NCBI RefSeq assembly: GCF_003337565.1
Contig: NZ_QPJL01000001.1
Location: 1 to 64,000, forward strand
Reading direction: 5' to 3'
DNA: 64,000 bases
Source: Paracoccus lutimaris
GTDB lineage: Bacteria > Pseudomonadota > Alphaproteobacteria > Rhodobacterales > Rhodobacteraceae
Shown here: piece after piece, positions 6,117-15,331 of the stretch
Position numbering within the stretch: the stretch's first letter is position 1
How the letters are laid out: every line of letters starts with the position of its first letter
Made by a program: the position numbers and the translations under genes
The notes under the pieces: model-generated
Told to the model about the DNA's origin: nothing
Databases searched by the model: none
What the model saw: the letters and a program-made list of their open reading frames with translations, nothing else

Positions 6117-8405
6117 TCATTGATCCCACTCCATTTCCCCACCGATATGAGCGGCGAAGGTGGCGCGGCACTCTGCCAAAGGCGGCAGGATGTATTGCCG
6201 CACTCGCTGACCTGAGACACTGCCCCGCTTATCTTCCAATCCGCTGCAAATGGCCCTGAGCGTCTTGCCGAAAACGTCGACCGACACGGCATTCCCATGC
6301 CAGCGGCGCGCGGCAAGCCATTCCTCATAGTCGCGCCGCAGATAGTCGCGGGAAACGGTGATCGCTTCACGTTCCCAAGCCGGTTCGTCATCATCGAAGC
6401 CGTCACCAGCCCCGTGCCGCAGGTCGCCTTCGGAAAGCCGGTCAAACCACCAGGCTTCCACATTGCGCAGCCCCTCAACTTTCTGTCGCGTCAGCGCAGC
6501 CGTCTCGGGCGGGTTGCGCACATCGAAGCCGCTCAGATCGAACGATTGCAGGAAGTGCAGCAGCGCGCCCGCGCCGCCGTTCGCCTGTTCCTTCCAGATC
6601 GCCCCGAAATAGGCAGTGTCCTTCGCATGGGCAGGCGACACGTCCAGCACGAAAAACCGCCGTTCGCCCGGTGTCGCTGGCACAACCCAATCGGCATTGG
6701 ATGTAATCAGCAACCGCCCGAAATGGTCGATCTTGTAAGGGTCAATGCCCTTGCGCTCGATTTCGAGGGACTGGCAGGTGATGAGGTTTTTCAGGACGCC
6801 TTCCGCCGCATGGTTCCCGGCCCAATAGCCTTCCTCAAGGTGAATCAGGATTGCCGTTTCCATGTGCGCATTGAAGCGCCCGGTGAGGTGTTCCGGCTGC
6901 GAAAGGGTGACATGGTGGCGCGGGAACAGCGCCCCGAGATAATGGCCCACGGTATCCTCGCCCGCGCCTTTCGCGCCGCGCAGCACAACCGCCGTGCCGG
7001 GCTTTTGCTCGGGATGCTGCACAAGATGCGCCATCCATCCCAAGAGCCATTGGAATTCCCGTTCGCTGCCATCGCAGATTACGTCCCGCACATGGGCAAG
7101 GAACAGGTCGCAGGAAGCGTCCGGGTTCGGCTGCACGGCCCATCCGCGCCAGACGTTATAAGCCCCGGCTGGCGTTTCTTTGGGATTGAACACCAAGCCG
7201 CCCCGATACTCTCGCCGCTGAGGATGACGCATCCAAGCCGCCGTGATCGGTTCGGTTCGATTTGTGCCCGAGACCTTTACCCGCCTATTGGCATTCATTT
7301 TGTGCAGTTCGGTGTCGTTAAAAACCTCATACTCGCCGCCGTTCTCAATGATGATCCGAAACTTGCCCCCGATCATCACGGCGGCATGATCCCGGTTCAA
7401 CGCGGTGACAGGGTTGCGTTTGCTCGCCTCAGGCAGATCGTCCATGTCATCGAAATCGTCCATCACGGTCGACAGGTCTTCGCCCGCGTTTCGATCCCAA
7501 GCCCGCTGCACCTGCCGCGCATCCTTGGCCCATTTGGCAAGGTCAGGGTCTTTCGCCAGTTCCGCCTTGAAGGCGTCCAGGTCCAGCCCCGCGCGGCGGC
7601 ACTCGCCCGCGATGCGGAAGGCGCGGCCCGATCTCGATTCATCCTTGGGCGCGGTTGCCGGTTCCTCGCCCTTGAAGCGCGGCCCTGCATCGGTGATGAG
7701 CCATTCCAGCGCCGCCCGGTCGACCGTCTCGATAGTCGCGGGCGCGGAGTCGAGGCGCTGCCCGGTCACGGTGAAATAGCGGTTGCCCAGATGCAGGGCG
7801 ATTTCATGGTGACTGCCGCGCGAAAACGACTTGCCCCATTTCGTGCCCATGATCGCCCGCAAGGGTTCCAGATCGGCGGCACGGTAGGCAAAGAAGACCT
7901 TGGCCCCGGTGCCGCTCGGGCTGACTTCGGCATAGGACGGGAAGCGCGCCAGCACTTCGGCTGCCCACGGTTCCAGATCGCCAAGCAGCCCAAGGCAGGA
8001 GTCGAGGTCAATCCCGCCGAACCGCAGATCGCCCGCGCCGCCAAGGAACAGCCCTACGCCCTTGAGGCGTTCCGCTGGCAGATCGGCGGCAACCGCGTCA
8101 GCGCGCGTCCGGGCCAGCCAGGTGGCAGGATCGTTCGCCCGCGCCATGCGCTGAGGCGTTGAATAGGGAACCTTGGTCCATCTTTCGCCCCGGCGTTCTT
8201 CCCGCCATGCGCACCACTGAGGCGCGGCGTCCAGCGCAGCCCATGCTTGATTTTCGGGGCTGGATTCAGTATCCTTCTCACAGGCGATTTTGTGAGCCGC
8301 CGATGATTCAACGCCGCTGCGGGGACCAGCCGCAGCGGCGTTTTCCTTATCTGGTGGCGTCCATTCGAACAGGTCGCTGAGGTCGGTGGAAGTGAGGTCT
8401 TTCAC
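6117..8405 (-). CDS. Phage primase-polymerase/helicase (DUF5906-like), Walker A Lys replaced by Glu
   Basis: 762 residues. The N-terminal part has archaeo-eukaryotic primase signatures: GIDLDSC with acidic pair D133/D135, and SPSGTGAK at about 162-169. The C-terminal half is an SF3-like helicase: Walker A region VLRGAKGAGEDTVG (about 474-487) and an acidic Walker B-like segment ILIHLEEG near 520. In this family the loop normally reads GxxGxGK; here the codon is GAG, giving Glu483 in place of Lys. That change should impair ATP binding. The protein is otherwise full length without stops. It would initiate replication at the repeat cluster just downstream of its 3' end. Function from family features is an inference. 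Confidence 0.8.
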   Translation of the reverse strand: MKDLTSTDLSDLFEWTPPDKENAAAAGPRSGVESSAAHKIACEKDTESSPENQAWAALDAAPQWCAWREERRGERWTKVPYSTPQRMARANDPATWLARTRADAVAADLPAERLKGVGLFLGGAGDLRFGGIDLDSCLGLLGDLEPWAAEVLARFPSYAEVSPSGTGAKVFFAYRAADLEPLRAIMGTKWGKSFSRGSHHEIALHLGNRYFTVTGQRLDSAPATIETVDRAALEWLITDAGPRFKGEEPATAPKDESRSGRAFRIAGECRRAGLDLDAFKAELAKDPDLAKWAKDARQVQRAWDRNAGEDLSTVMDDFDDMDDLPEASKRNPVTALNRDHAAVMIGGKFRIIIENGGEYEVFNDTELHKMNANRRVKVSGTNRTEPITAAWMRHPQRREYRGGLVFNPKETPAGAYNVWRGWAVQPNPDASCDLFLAHVRDVICDGSEREFQWLLGWMAHLVQHPEQKPGTAVVLRGAKGAGEDTVGHYLGALFPRHHVTLSQPEHLTGRFNAHMETAILIHLEEGYWAGNHAAEGVLKNLITCQSLEIERKGIDPYKIDHFGRLLITSNADWVVPATPGERRFFVLDVSPAHAKDTAYFGAIWKEQANGGAGALLHFLQSFDLSGFDVRNPPETAALTRQKVEGLRNVEAWWFDRLSEGDLRHGAGDGFDDDEPAWEREAITVSRDYLRRDYEEWLAARRWHGNAVSVDVFGKTLRAICSGLEDKRGSVSGQRVRQYILPPLAECRATFAAHIGGEMEWDQ

Positions 8406-8497
8406 AATGCAGTTCCTTCATCGAAGGCCCCGCAAGGGTTGACAGATCGGAAGAATATTCAGGAATTTCAACGGAACGATTCCGGCGGGGTTTACAG

Positions 8498-8521
8498 AAC
8501 AAGCGATTGATTTTGCTTGTT
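8498..8521. promoter_or_regulatory. Inverted repeat upstream of the primase gene, candidate operator
   Basis: AACAAGC (8498-8504) and GCTTGTT (8515-8521) form a perfect 7-bp inverted repeat with a 10-base spacer, about 95 bases upstream of the primase start. Position and size fit a phage repressor operator. The 8406-8677 gap otherwise shows no gene and must contain the prophage right boundary, which I could not place. Confidence 0.35.
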
Positions 8522-8633
8522 TGCGTCACTCCAGGGTCGCCCACCATCCCCCAAAATCCGGACGAACCCTGGTGCTGATCGATGGTGCGATGCCCGTCGA
8601 TATGATGCGCCCTATCCGGTGGCGGATATGGAA

Positions 8634-8655
8634 ATGGCGGGCCGTCGCCCGCCAT
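8634..8655 (-). terminator. Hairpin after the fatty-acid transporter gene
   Basis: ATGGCGGGC (8634-8642) pairs with GCCCGCCAT (8647-8655) around a 4-base loop, 23 bases past the stop codon. On the minus strand it is followed by only a short T run (TTTCC), so it is a weak or Rho-assisted terminator. Confidence 0.5.
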
Positions 8656-8677
8656 CTCTCTGCTCAGCCTTGTCCGG

Positions 8678-9988
8678 TCACAGCAGCAGAAGGCCTGCGC
8701 CGATCACCATGCCGGTCACCAGCAGCATGACCACGCAATAGCCCATGATGTCGCGCGCCTTCAGCCCGGCAATGCCCAGCATCGGCAGTGCCCAGAAGGG
8801 TTGCAGCAGGTTGGTCCAGGCATCGCCCCAGGCCACCCCCATGGCGACGCGGGGCATGTCGGCGCCAATCGCCTCGGCCGCAGGCAGCATCACCGGGGCC
8901 TGTACCGCCCATTGCCCTCCGCCCGAGGGCACGAAGATATTGACGATGCCGCCGGCGATGAAGCTCCAGAAAGGCAGGGTCGCGGCGGTCGAGATCGAGG
9001 CGAAGAACTCGGACAGGCTGGTCGCCAGGCCCGATCCGGTCATGATCGCCATGATCCCGGCATAGAACGGGAACTGGATCACGATACCCGCACCGCCCCG
9101 GACCGCCTGATCCAGCGAGGCCAGCAGGCTGCGCGCGGTGCCATGCAGCACGATACCCAGAAACAGGAAGATCGTGTTGACGACATTCAGGTTCAGCGCG
9201 CCGCCGCCACTGAAATGCAGGACCAGCCAGATCAGGCCCGGAATGCCCACGGCCCACATCAGGATACGGCTGTTCTCCAGCCGCTGCGCCGGGGTCGGAT
9301 GCTCGGGCATCGGCTCGTCCGGGGCATCGCGCAGCTTGGCTGGGTCGACGATGACCATCTCGTGGTCCTCGGGCAGCATCATGCGGTTGGCGATGGGAAT
9401 GGCGATGAACAGGCCCGCACAGATCGCGAGATTCCAATAGGAAAAGATCGTCGCCGAGGTCGGGATGATGCCGATCTGGCTTTCGGTGAAATGACCGGGG
9501 GTCGAGATGGTCAGCGGGATCGAGCCGGAAATCCCGCCATGCCAGATCACGAAACCGGAATAGGCGGCGGCAACCAGCAACCGGTAGTCAACGCGGATAT
9601 GGCGTGCCAGTTCGCGGGCAAAGATCGCGCCGACGACCAGGCCAAAGCCCCAGTTCAGCCAGCTGGCGACCAGCGACACGACCGAGACCAGCAGGATTGC
9701 CGAGCCGGGTGACGTGGCCAGCCCCGCCATCCGCGCCAGAGCCGCCTTGACCGGGGGCGAGCTGGCCAGAATGTAGCCGGTGACCAGAACCAGCAGCATC
9801 TGCATCGAGAACTCCAGCAGCTTCCAGAACCCGTCGCCCCACATGCGGATGACGGCGATCGGGCTGTTGGCCTCGAATATCATGGCGCAAAGGGCGGCAA
9901 TGATCGTCAAGACCAGCACGAAGATGAAGGCATCGGGCAACCAGCGTTCCATGAGCCGAGTGGCCGGGCGGGATAAGGCGCGCAACAT
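8678..9988 (-). CDS. atoE: Short-chain fatty acid transporter, AtoE family
   Basis: 436 residues, a multi-spanning inner membrane protein with about ten hydrophobic helices. Family-typical segments are visible: LPDAFIFVLVLTIIAA in the first helix region, LNWGFGLVVGAIFARE, and YSGFVIWHGGISGSIPLTI. AtoE-type carriers take up short-chain fatty acids such as butyrate or acetoacetate. The start at 9988 follows GAGGAGA at good distance; a longer in-frame extension upstream lacks a hydrophobic or conserved character. It is a single gene between the prophage remnant and pckA. The substrate is inferred from the family only. Confidence 0.85.
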   Translation of the reverse strand: MLRALSRPATRLMERWLPDAFIFVLVLTIIAALCAMIFEANSPIAVIRMWGDGFWKLLEFSMQMLLVLVTGYILASSPPVKAALARMAGLATSPGSAILLVSVVSLVASWLNWGFGLVVGAIFARELARHIRVDYRLLVAAAYSGFVIWHGGISGSIPLTISTPGHFTESQIGIIPTSATIFSYWNLAICAGLFIAIPIANRMMLPEDHEMVIVDPAKLRDAPDEPMPEHPTPAQRLENSRILMWAVGIPGLIWLVLHFSGGGALNLNVVNTIFLFLGIVLHGTARSLLASLDQAVRGGAGIVIQFPFYAGIMAIMTGSGLATSLSEFFASISTAATLPFWSFIAGGIVNIFVPSGGGQWAVQAPVMLPAAEAIGADMPRVAMGVAWGDAWTNLLQPFWALPMLGIAGLKARDIMGYCVVMLLVTGMVIGAGLLLL

Positions 9989-10063
9989 GTTGTGGTTTCT
10001 CCTCGGGGTTATACGGCCCGAGGATTGTTGCCGTCGGGGCAATAAATGTCTACCGCGCAACGG

Positions 10064-10092
10064 AAAAAGGGACGGCCAAGGCCGCCCCTTTC
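10064..10092 (-). terminator. Intrinsic terminator of pckA
   Basis: On the minus strand AAAGGGGCGGCC pairs with GGCCGTCCCTTT around TT, with one mismatch, and is followed by TTCCG to give a five-T run. It lies 29 bases past the pckA stop. Confidence 0.7.
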
Positions 10093-10120
10093 CCACCCTC
10101 CCAGTGGATTTTGCTTGCGC

Positions 10121-11719
10121 TCAGCCGATGGCGGCTGCGCGCACATCCTCGTCGATCTTGTCGGCATATTGGGCGAAATTGTCGCTGAACATGCCCACGA
10201 GCTTCTTGGCCTGCGCGTCATAGGCGCCGGCGTCTGTCCAGGTCTGGCGCGGATCCAGCAGCTTGTCCTCGACCCCGGGAACCGAGACCGGGACCTCGAA
10301 GCCGAAATTCGGATCCTTGCGGAAGGTGGCGTTGTTCAGCGAACCGTCCAGCGCCGCCGTCAGCAGCGCGCGGGTGGCGCGGATCGGCATGCGCTTTCCG
10401 GTGCCAAAGGCGCCGCCGGTCCAGCCGGTATTGACCAGCCAGCACGTCGCGCCGGTCTGGGCGATCTTGTCCTGCAAAAGCTTGCCATAGACCTCGGGGC
10501 GGCGCGGCATGAAGGGGGCGCCAAAGCAGGTCGAGAAGGTCGGCGTTGGCTCGGTCACGCCAACTTCGGTGCCCGGCGTCTTCGAGGTGAAACCCGACAG
10601 GAAGTGATACATGGCCTGCGCCGGGGTCAGCCGCGCGATGGGCGGCAGCACGCCGTAAGCGTCGCAGGTCAGCATGATGACGTTTTTCGGCTGGCCGCCC
10701 AGCGAACTGTCTGAGGCGTTCGAGATGAAGTCCAGCGGATAGGCGCAACGCATGTTGTCGGTGATCGAGTTGTCCTCGAAATCCAGGACCAGCGTGTCGG
10801 GATCATAGACCATGTTCTCGATCACGGTGCCGAATTTCGAGCAGGTCGCATAGATTTCCGGCTCGGCCTCGGCCGAGAGGTTGATGGTCTTGGCGTAGCA
10901 GCCGCCTTCAAAGTTGAAGATGCCGTTATTCGACCAGCCATGCTCGTCATCGCCGATCAGCGTGCGCGAGGGATCGGCCGACAGCGTGGTCTTGCCGGTG
11001 CCCGACAGGCCAAAGAAGATCGCCGAATCCGCCGGGTTGCCGATGGCATGGTTGGCCGAGCAATGCATCGGCATCACGCCTTTTTCCGGCAACAGGTAGT
11101 TCAGCAGCGTGAAGACCGACTTCTTGTTCTCGCCGGCATAGGCGGTGTTGCCGATCAGGATCAGCTTCTTGTCGAAGTTCAGCGCGATCACCGTCTCGCT
11201 GCGGCAGCCATGACGCGCGGGATCGGCCTTGAAGCTGGGGCAGTTGATGATGGTGAATTCGGGGACAAAGCTGGCCAGTTCGGCGGCTTCGGGGCGGCGC
11301 AGCAGGTGGCGGATGAACAGGCCATGCCAGGCCAGTTCGGTGACCACGCGCACGTCCAGACGCAGCGCCGGATCGGCGCCGCCGAACAGGTCCTGCACGA
11401 AGTAATCCTTGCCCTTCATATGCGCGAGCATATCGGCATGCAGGCGGTCAAAGGCTTCGGGGGTCATCTCGCGGTTGTTTTCCCACCAGATGGTCTTTTC
11501 GACCGAGGGGGTGCGGACGACATGCTTGTCCTTGGGCGAGCGGCCGGTATGGGCGCCGGTCGAAACCAGGAAGGCACCGCCAAGACCCAGACGACCTTCG
11601 CCGCGCTGGATCGCCGCCTCGATCAGGGCCGGTTCAAGCAGGTTATAATAGGCATTGCCGAAACCCGTGATCCCTTGGTCTTCAAGACGACAATTCGGAT
11701 TGACGCGCGGTTCGGTCAT
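10121..11719 (-). CDS. pckA: Phosphoenolpyruvate carboxykinase (ATP)
   Basis: 532 residues, the normal length. Converts oxaloacetate plus ATP to PEP and CO2, the first committed step of gluconeogenesis, in the cytosol. The kinase-1a loop [16 protein letters not shown] spans residues 235-250 and is followed by the metal-binding LIGDDEHGW motif; the PEPCK-specific substrate region HCSANHAIG is also present at about 219-227. AGGAGATC lies upstream of the ATG. It stands alone, divergent from hprK. In related bacteria the two-component genes chvI and chvG lie between pckA and hprK; they are absent here. Direct repeats in the shared intergenic region may be its regulator site. Confidence 0.97.
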   Translation of the reverse strand: MTEPRVNPNCRLEDQGITGFGNAYYNLLEPALIEAAIQRGEGRLGLGGAFLVSTGAHTGRSPKDKHVVRTPSVEKTIWWENNREMTPEAFDRLHADMLAHMKGKDYFVQDLFGGADPALRLDVRVVTELAWHGLFIRHLLRRPEAAELASFVPEFTIINCPSFKADPARHGCRSETVIALNFDKKLILIGNTAYAGENKKSVFTLLNYLLPEKGVMPMHCSANHAIGNPADSAIFFGLSGTGKTTLSADPSRTLIGDDEHGWSNNGIFNFEGGCYAKTINLSAEAEPEIYATCSKFGTVIENMVYDPDTLVLDFEDNSITDNMRCAYPLDFISNASDSSLGGQPKNVIMLTCDAYGVLPPIARLTPAQAMYHFLSGFTSKTPGTEVGVTEPTPTFSTCFGAPFMPRRPEVYGKLLQDKIAQTGATCWLVNTGWTGGAFGTGKRMPIRATRALLTAALDGSLNNATFRKDPNFGFEVPVSVPGVEDKLLDPRQTWTDAGAYDAQAKKLVGMFSDNFAQYADKIDEDVRAAAIG

Positions 11720-11814
11720 AATACCTGATCTCCTGCTGATTATTCCGGGCCAGAAATGGTCCGTGCGGTCCTAATAGCACGGCTTTTCCTCAGCGAAAGC
11801 GCACATTTGGGTAG

Positions 11815-11844
11815 GGTTAGCGCAACCAGACTTGGTTAGCGCAA
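11815..11844. promoter_or_regulatory. Tandem GGTTAGCGCAA repeats between pckA and hprK
   Basis: Two identical 11-base copies at 11815-11825 and 11834-11844, 19 bases apart. Each resembles an imperfect LacI/GntR-like operator of the GTTAGCGCTAAC type with one base missing. They lie about 100 bases upstream of pckA, where a gluconeogenesis regulator such as PckR could act. Regulator identity is an inference. Confidence 0.4.
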
Positions 11845-11959
11845 TCATTTGCAGAACCGCGGTCTTGCGGTCATGATTTCGCCACAAAGGCGAGCAGATG
11901 CCCCGACCCGATGGGCATGATTCGCGCGCCCGTCCCGGAACGGAAGCAGGAGAGAAGAC

Positions 11960-12391
11960 ATGATCATGCACGCATCCTGCGTGGCGCATCGCGGGCGCGG
12001 GCTGCTGATCCTGGGTCCCTCCGGTGCAGGCAAGTCGACATTGGCCCTTGAAATGATGGCCTTTGGCGCGGTGTTGGTGGCCGATGACCGCACGCAGCTG
12101 TGCGGGGCGGGCGGGCAGATCATCGCTGATTCGCCAGAAGCCATTCGCGGCCGGATCGAGGCGCGGGGGGTGGGGATCCTGAACGCCCGCGCGCATGGTC
12201 CGGTGCCGCTGGCCCTGGCGGTCGATCTGGGACAGGCCGAGCCGGACCGGCTGCCACCGGCGCGCGAGCTGTCCATTTCTCTAGGTAACCTCCCTCTTGT
12301 CCTGGGGGCGGGGCGTGTTCATCTTGCATCAACTTTGTTGCAATATCTTGAAGGCGGACGCGCCGACACGAACTTGCATCACGATGGATGA
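11960..12391 (+). CDS. hprK: HPr kinase/phosphorylase, short alphaproteobacterial form
   Basis: 143 residues, only the C-terminal catalytic domain; Gram-positive enzymes are about 310 residues, but this short form is usual in Alphaproteobacteria. The P-loop GPSGAGKST lies at residues 19-27, and VADDRTQL is the following acidic metal-binding motif. It phosphorylates and dephosphorylates a serine of HPr, encoded three genes downstream. It overlaps rapZ by 8 bases, so translation is coupled. The ATG-start region [14 protein letters not shown] is typical. It begins 240 bases from the divergent pckA. Confidence 0.93.
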   Translation: MIMHASCVAHRGRGLLILGPSGAGKSTLALEMMAFGAVLVADDRTQLCGAGGQIIADSPEAIRGRIEARGVGILNARAHGPVPLALAVDLGQAEPDRLPPARELSISLGNLPLVLGAGRVHLASTLLQYLEGGRADTNLHHDG

Positions 12392-13382
12392 CGCGATGAC
12401 CCAGACGACGCATGATCCCGACCGGATCGCGGATGAGATCCAAAGACTGGTTCTGGTGACCGGTCCTTCGGGGGCGGGCCGTTCGACGGCGATCAACGTG
12501 CTTGAGGATCTGGGCTACGAGGCCATCGACAACCTGCCGCTGTCGCTGGTGCCGCGGCTGCTGGATGGGCCGGCGCGGCCGGTGCCGCTGGCGCTGGGGC
12601 TGGATGTGCGCAATCGCGACTTCTCGGCCGCGAACCTGATCGAGCTGATCGACCGGTTGGTGCGCCAGCCCGGATACGCCCCCGAGATGCTGTTTCTGGA
12701 CTGCACGACCGAACAGCTTTTGCGACGGTTCAATGAAACCCGCCGCCGTCATCCGTTGCGCGCCGACGGGCCGCCGCTCGACGCGATTCTGGCCGAGCGC
12801 GCGATGCTGGCACCGGTGCGCGCCCGCGCCGATGTGCTGGTCGATACCTCGGAGCTGTCGCCGCATGATCTCAAGGCCGAGCTGGCGCGCTGGTTCGACA
12901 CCGCGCAGGGCCGCAGGCTGACGGTCTCGGTGCAGTCGTTTTCCTATAAACGCGGGATTCCGCAGGGCGTGGACATGATGTTCGACTGCCGGTTCCTGTC
13001 CAATCCGCATTGGGCGCCGTCGCTGCGCGCTCTGGACGGGCGCGATGCCGCGGTGCAGAATTATGTTGCATCCGATCCCCGATTCGCCGAGTTCTTTCAG
13101 CGGGTCAGGGATCTTGCACTTTTTACCCTTCCTGCCCATCTGGAGGAGGGCAAGGCCCATCTGGCAATCGGCTTCGGTTGTACGGGGGGGCAACACCGTT
13201 CCGTCACAATGGCGGAAAAAATGGCAGATGCGCTTGCGAAAGCAGGTTGGCAGGTGTCAATTAGGCATCGGGAACTTGAACGCCGTGAAAAGGCGCCGGC
13301 ACCTGGGGATGACGGGCTTGTGACAGCCCCCCGTACAGAAAGGGCGCAAGGACAGACGGCTGTGCGTGGTGGGGCGAATTGA
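12384..13382 (+). CDS. rapZ: RNase adapter protein RapZ
   Basis: 332 residues. The N-terminal P-loop reads GPSGAGRST, with Arg in the usual Lys position. The C-terminal RNA-binding half has [29 protein letters not shown] and the [10 protein letters not shown] motif that identifies the family. In enterobacteria RapZ guides RNase E to GlmZ sRNA; in Alphaproteobacteria the role is less defined, and its place in the hprK-EIIA-HPr operon points to PTS-linked signalling. The ATG at 12384 is taken because it overlaps the hprK stop. The C-terminal 35 residues are Pro/Gly/Arg-rich and not conserved in appearance. Confidence 0.93.
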   Translation: MDDAMTQTTHDPDRIADEIQRLVLVTGPSGAGRSTAINVLEDLGYEAIDNLPLSLVPRLLDGPARPVPLALGLDVRNRDFSAANLIELIDRLVRQPGYAPEMLFLDCTTEQLLRRFNETRRRHPLRADGPPLDAILAERAMLAPVRARADVLVDTSELSPHDLKAELARWFDTAQGRRLTVSVQSFSYKRGIPQGVDMMFDCRFLSNPHWAPSLRALDGRDAAVQNYVASDPRFAEFFQRVRDLALFTLPAHLEEGKAHLAIGFGCTGGQHRSVTMAEKMADALAKAGWQVSIRHRELERREKAPAPGDDGLVTAPRTERAQGQTAVRGGAN

Positions 13383-13804
13383 TCGGAATTGTCATCGTGG
13401 CACATGGGGGCCTCGCGCGGGAATATCTCTCGGCGGTCGAGCATGTCGTGGGGCCGCAGACCGGCATCAAGGCCGTGGCAATCGAGGAAAACCATGATCG
13501 GGGCGAAAAGCAGGCCGAAATCTGCGCCGCCGCCGATGCGGTGGATTCGGGCGACGGGGTGGTGGTGGTCACGGATCTGTTCGGAGGCTCGCCCTCGAAC
13601 CTGTCGCTGATGGCCTGCGCGGCACGAAACAGGTCCATCCTTTACGGCGCCAACCTGCCGATGCTGGTCAAGCTGGCCAAGTCGCGCAAGATGTCGGTGG
13701 CCGATGCGGTATCGCTGGCCAAGGACGCTGGACGCAAATATATCAACAGCTACGACGTTCTACCTGCCGATATCCTTCCCATTCCCAACCGTGCTGCTTC
13801 ATGA
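13379..13804 (+). CDS. PTS EIIA component, mannose type
   Basis: 141 residues with the EIIA-Man pattern [12 protein letters not shown], the phosphorylatable His being residue 9. [15 protein letters not shown] and NLPML are further family motifs. No EIIB/EIIC permease accompanies it, so this is a regulatory relay and not a sugar uptake system: HPr passes phosphate to His9. The start is an unusual TTG overlapping the rapZ stop (TTGA), with only a weak GGGG upstream, which suggests translation by coupling to rapZ. It overlaps ptsH by ATGA at its end. Confidence 0.9.
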   Translation: MIGIVIVAHGGLAREYLSAVEHVVGPQTGIKAVAIEENHDRGEKQAEICAAADAVDSGDGVVVVTDLFGGSPSNLSLMACAARNRSILYGANLPMLVKLAKSRKMSVADAVSLAKDAGRKYINSYDVLPADILPIPNRAAS

Positions 13805-14091
13805 GTGATCTGTTGAACGGGGCTGTGACCCGTGACCTTTCCATCATCAACGAAAAGGGCCTGCATGCGCGGGCCAGTGCCAAATTCGTCGAAACCGTCG
13901 AACGCTTCGATGCCCGCGCCACCGTCGAAAAGGACGGCATGAGCGTGTCGGGCGATTCGATCATGGGCCTTTTGATGCTGACCGCCCCGCGCGGCAGCAC
14001 CATCCGCATCACCACCACCGGCGCGCAAGCGGCCGAGCTGGCTGACGCGCTGAGCGCCCTTGTCGGAGATTACTTCGGCGAAGGCATGTAA
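13801..14091 (+). CDS. ptsH: HPr phosphocarrier protein
   Basis: 96 residues. GLHARAS gives the active His at residue 22, phosphorylated by EI-Ntr (not in the window). DSIMGLL places Ser53 in the position targeted by HPr kinase, so both regulatory phosphorylations should be possible. The PRGS and alpha-helical C-terminal end are normal. Last gene of hprK-rapZ-EIIA-HPr by ATGA overlap. In Alphaproteobacteria this relay balances carbon, nitrogen and envelope signalling; no sugar permease is linked to it. Confidence 0.93.
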   Translation: MSDLLNGAVTRDLSIINEKGLHARASAKFVETVERFDARATVEKDGMSVSGDSIMGLLMLTAPRGSTIRITTTGAQAAELADALSALVGDYFGEGM

Positions 14092-14100
14092 GGCGGGATC

Positions 14101-14712
14101 GTGGCCCGCTCATCCTATCATCACGGCAATCTGCGTCAGGCCCTGGTCGAGGCGACCGTCCGGCTGATCGAGGAAAATGGTCCGCAGGGCTTTACCCTGG
14201 CCGAGGCCGCGCGGCTGGCCGGCGTCAGCGCCGCCGCGCCTTATCGCCATTTCACCGGCCGCGACGAATTGCTGGAAGACGTCGCGCGGCAGGGGTTCGA
14301 GGAATTCGCCGACCGGCTTGAGGCCGCCTATGACGACGGCCGTCCGCGCGCGCTGACCGCATTCCTGCGCATGGGTCAGGAATACCTGAACTTTGCCGCC
14401 GACCGGCGCGGCTATTACATCGCCATGTTCGAATCCGGCATCTCGATTGCAGGCAATGCCGGGTTGTCTTTGGCGTCCGAACGGGCGCGGGGGGTGCTGG
14501 TGCGCGCGGCCGGCGGCCTTTTCGACAAGCTGCCCGAGGGGCGTCGCCCGCCCCCCGGCATGGTCGCCGACCACATCTGGGCGCTGAGCCATGGCGTGGT
14601 CGAGCTGTTCAGCCGCGGCAAGCCCGGCAGCCGCTCGCCCATCTCTCCCGCGGACATGCTGGAAAGCGGGGCGCTGATCTATCTGCGCGGGCTGGGCGTC
14701 ATCACCGATTGA
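14101..14712 (+). CDS. TetR/AcrR family transcriptional regulator
   Basis: 203 residues with a clear TetR helix-turn-helix: GFTLAEAARLAGVSAAAPYRHF at about residues 30-52, preceded by YHHGNLRQALVEAT. The C-terminal ligand domain resembles the TetR_C WHG type (HIWALSHGVVELF). It starts with GTG 9 bases after ptsH, a close distance that may mean co-transcription, although its target is unknown. The neighbouring genes are not obvious targets. DNA binding is secure; ligand and regulon are not known. Confidence 0.88.
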   Translation: MARSSYHHGNLRQALVEATVRLIEENGPQGFTLAEAARLAGVSAAAPYRHFTGRDELLEDVARQGFEEFADRLEAAYDDGRPRALTAFLRMGQEYLNFAADRRGYYIAMFESGISIAGNAGLSLASERARGVLVRAAGGLFDKLPEGRRPPPGMVADHIWALSHGVVELFSRGKPGSRSPISPADMLESGALIYLRGLGVITD

Positions 14713-14810
14713 TCTGTGGGCCGGGGCCTTTGTTCGCCGGTTTCCGGCAGTGGACGCCCGCCACGCTTCGTTGCTAAGATTTTCCTCAGGTGATGGTGAA
14801 GGAGGCGGGC

Positions 14811-15200
14811 ATGGAGCGATTCACTGGTGGTTGCCTGTGCGGAAATCTGCGGATCGAGGCATGGGGGATGCCCTATCGGGTCGGGCTTTGTCACTGCATG
14901 GACTGCCGCAAGCATCATGGCGCGCTGTTTCATGCTTCGGCGGTGTTTCCCGAAAACGCGGTGACCGTCGCGGGGCAGGCGGGCGAATATGACGGGCGCT
15001 TTTTCTGCCCGCGCTGCGGCTCGCCGGTCTTTTCCCGCAGCGAGGACGAGATCGAGGTGCATCTGGGTTCGCTCGACACGCCGAATCAGATGGTTCCGAC
15101 CTATGAGCTGTGGACCATCCGCCGCGAAGGCTGGCTGCCGCCATTCCCGCTGTTGCATCATCACGCGCGTGACCGCGACCCCTGCGCGCACGAGGAATAG
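14811..15200 (+). CDS. GFA-family zinc protein
   Basis: 129 residues with the GFA fold signature: CLCGNLRI at the start, CHCMDCRKHHGALF in the middle and FCPRCGSPVF near residue 70. These cysteines bind two zinc ions. The family is named for a glutathione-dependent formaldehyde-activating enzyme, but most members have no proven activity, so the enzymatic name is not adopted. The start at 14811 follows AAGGAGG closely. Stand-alone gene. Confidence 0.85.
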   Translation: MERFTGGCLCGNLRIEAWGMPYRVGLCHCMDCRKHHGALFHASAVFPENAVTVAGQAGEYDGRFFCPRCGSPVFSRSEDEIEVHLGSLDTPNQMVPTYELWTIRREGWLPPFPLLHHHARDRDPCAHEE

Positions 15201-15331
15201 CGGCGCCCGAAGGCGCAGGGCGGCGCTGTCCGGGCATCCTTTCAAAAAATTCTTCAACTTTCTCTTGACTGCCGGCGCGCATCCCCCATTTATGTAAATG
15301 TGAATAACATTAACATGGAAAGGCACCGTCA

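Noticed and set aside
5731-6171. A 146-codon frame through the TCCAACC array (VGQVGQVG-like repeats)
   Set aside because: The repeats occur in both orientations and with 9- and 11-base spacing, so they are not a codon-level repeat; the frame also overlaps the primase start of coding on the same strand.
11960-12391. hprK as a truncated gene
   Set aside because: The short, kinase-domain-only form is normal in Alphaproteobacteria and all motifs are present.
12459-12490. Arg in place of Lys in the RapZ P-loop as a defect
   Set aside because: I believe this variant is common in related RapZ proteins, so it is not evidence of inactivation; an alignment would settle it.
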